DNA of 64,000 nt. It comes from Phorcus lineatus. Its lineage: Eukaryota; Mollusca; Gastropoda; Trochida; Trochidae. Shown here in pieces: positions 62,176 through 64,000 of this stretch (within the stretch, counting starts at the first letter, position 1; each line of letters opens with the position of its first letter). The position numbers were made by a program, and so were the translations under genes. The notes beneath the pieces were generated by a model that was given only the letters and a program-made list of their open reading frames with translations, made no database searches and had not been told where the DNA came from. The stretch covers positions 38,227,484-38,291,483 of the forward strand of contig OV121095.1 of assembly GCA_921293015.1 (NCBI GenBank), written 5' to 3'.

Positions 62176-62467
62176 AACATGCATATATCCATTTGGTGAA
62201 TCTTCATCCTTATTGTAGTTTGTCGACCATACTTTATAATCGAAGTATAAATATTATTATATATGGTGTCTTTATTATTCTGTAAAATTCGCAGCGCTAA
62301 ATGCTTTCAATATGAAAAATAATTATAGATAACAAAATGACCTAAATACAAAGCATTGTTTCAAATAGTTTTACTAGTTCTATGAATATAGATATTATCT
62401 AATAATATAGTTAACATTCCTACTTTTATTGAAATTGATATATACAATATTGTTATTTCCTATGCAG

Positions 62468-62580
62468 ATGTTCAACAGTTTTTGGAACCTTACAATCAGT
62501 TTTTAGTGCCAACTTTAGCACAAACAAAAAAAGGACCTAAAAGCAAAGAAAATGAACTATCACACGAAATGTCAAAGTAA
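62468..62580 (+). CDS. Candidate phase-1 terminal exon downstream of gene B
   Basis: A plausible acceptor (TTATTTCCTATGCAG) is followed by 2 + 111 nt that read D/G-VQQFLEPYNQFLVPTLAQ, then a Lys-rich tail and TAA, if entered in phase 1. That is exactly the phase of the cysteine-rich exon donors of genes A-C. Joined to gene B exon 1 it would give a short secreted form without ankyrin repeats. It could also belong to an unrelated gene or be chance. No second ankyrin exon lies between. Confidence 0.35.
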
Positions 62581-64000
62581 ATACATTTCTGTAATTGTAG
62601 TTTTTCATGTCAAAGAAACTGTCTTTGATATATCGAGCCACCTGTTCATTGGCGTTGAAATTTTGCTTGGTTTTAATGGAGTAACAATTGAACGTTGAAA
62701 GAAAATCGTTTGCGGGAAAAGGTTCCAGTAACAGCTATTGTCAGAGAGAAGAGAGGGGTCCGATACCGGTGTTTCCCCTTAGACCTCCTCTCTTTTACTA
62801 ACATCCTCGATAATCCAGAGTTAACGTTCCCATAATTCTCCACTATACTCTGGATCCACGGCAGGCTTGATCAGATATTTCTATTACTTCCCTTTGTTGC
62901 TCTTCAATATCCAATAACCTGTCTCCGCTGACCAATCAACTTACTTCAATAATGACAAACTGTTTAATTAGTCTAGGCGTCGGTAGATATGGGTTTCTGT
63001 GCTGTATGTTATCACCAGGAACATTATGAAGATTTAATGTATAATAATATATTTGATATGTAAATATTTGTATTGAGCGCAAGGCGGATCATGATGTAGA
63101 ATTACATTTCAAGTAACAATTAAGTCACATTAAGGAGTTAAATTAGACGAAGGGGCTAGCAAAGGGAGATAATAGAATTATCGTGTCAAGCCTATCATGG
63201 ATACCGAGCATAGTAGAGAATTATCGAAACTTGAGTTCGGATAAATGAGATGTATCACTAATGGATGTCAGCCCCCTCTGACGGGCACCTGTCTCCTCAA
63301 GGTGCCTAACACTGGCTGTAATCCCGAATGTTTTCCAATGTCAATTCTTGCGAGGTGCTTGAAGCTGTTTCTACACAAAAACGTCAACGACCTTAAAGAG
63401 AAAATAATTTCATGTAACACGGTAAAAAACATTTCAGGTTGAATCGATACAAATGTGAGCATTTTTAAACTGTACACAAGGCACTTGCCAATCGAGCGGC
63501 TTAAAACATAAACGATGTTATTCTACGCATAAAATATGCCGAGTTCTTAACTACAAAGATCAGAAAAGTAGAAAGTGAAAGGAAAGGCTTAATCCCATAA
63601 GATCTCATCTCGTGTCTTGAAAGTTATCAACTCTACTATTCTGAACAATATAATAAATTCTGTTGTGCAATAAATATGACCTAAGGCCAAAAAACAGGTA
63701 ATAACTATATGGTCTAAGACATTTGAGATTTGGAATGGCTGTTTACTAATCATACCACTGCTACGAAAAAACGAGAGTATATTGCGGTTAAACAATCCGT
63801 CCGTCGGTCAAATATGATGATTGATGTAGTAATTACCCTTGAATCTTGAATAACTAGGGGCAAATTAAGGAGTCTTATGTACAAGTCGAAAAATTTTCTC
63901 GTAAATTGTGACATCAACATTACTGAAATGTAAACTGAGGTACAAAAGAAACTTTACACCCTTTTATTTCAACCACACTGTAAAAAAAACCCAAAAAATT
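62581..64000. other. Right-end stretch without assigned gene
   Basis: An imperfect hairpin lies at 62,747-62,801 (AAGAGAGGGGTC against GACCTCCTCTCTT). A shorter one, GGCACCT against AGGTGCC, lies at about 63,284-63,306. No exon was recognised. Confidence 0.5.

Overview
The window looks like a piece of an animal nuclear genome, most likely a lophotrochozoan and probably a gastropod mollusc. The evidence is AT-rich DNA with long gene-poor stretches, genes split by GT-AG introns, decayed non-LTR retrotransposons, a tRNA-derived SINE, a short-interspersed tail ending in (ACTC)n of the kind common in molluscs, MITEs and many minisatellites. No bacterial gene organisation is seen. The species call is inference.

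Layout. Bases 1-10,130 hold no intact gene but contain an old duplication: about 540-3,250 resembles about 6,515-10,130. Both copies keep a decayed SET-domain-like exon, and a 621-bp MITE sits only in the second copy. A nearly G-free CA/AAC tract (10.68-11.22 kb) follows. A three-exon minus-strand gene (11,600-15,374) encodes a largely disordered protein with a canonical PCNA-binding PIP box. After non-LTR retrotransposon remains (17.9-19.8 kb) comes a five-exon minus-strand SLC16-type (monocarboxylate-transporter-like) gene at 22,160-26,831. The segment 26.8-43.5 kb is gene-poor and carries a 70-bp minisatellite, a 120-bp repeat, a fold-back element, another MITE copy, a retroposon tail and a second LINE relic.

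The most striking region is 43.5-62.6 kb. It is a cluster of four paralogous ankyrin-repeat genes in mirror order: two on the minus strand (43.6-45.2 and 50.1-52.3 kb), then two on the plus strand (54.4-56.9 and 58.2-60.9 kb). Three of them have the same two-exon design. Exon 1 encodes a hydrophobic leader plus a small, highly conserved cysteine-rich domain that I do not recognise. A phase-1 intron follows, then one large exon encodes about twelve ankyrin repeats with no evident membrane span. As read, the products are secreted or lumenal ankyrin proteins, which is unusual. The fourth gene lacks the cysteine-rich exon, has its own possible leader, and is broken by a 4-bp insertion. A possible extra phase-1 terminal exon lies downstream of the last gene. 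The cluster is the best candidate for an undescribed system. Its function cannot be read from sequence; secreted recognition or effector roles are speculation.

Exon joins were made by hand from GT/AG sites and matching codon phases; no transcript evidence was available.
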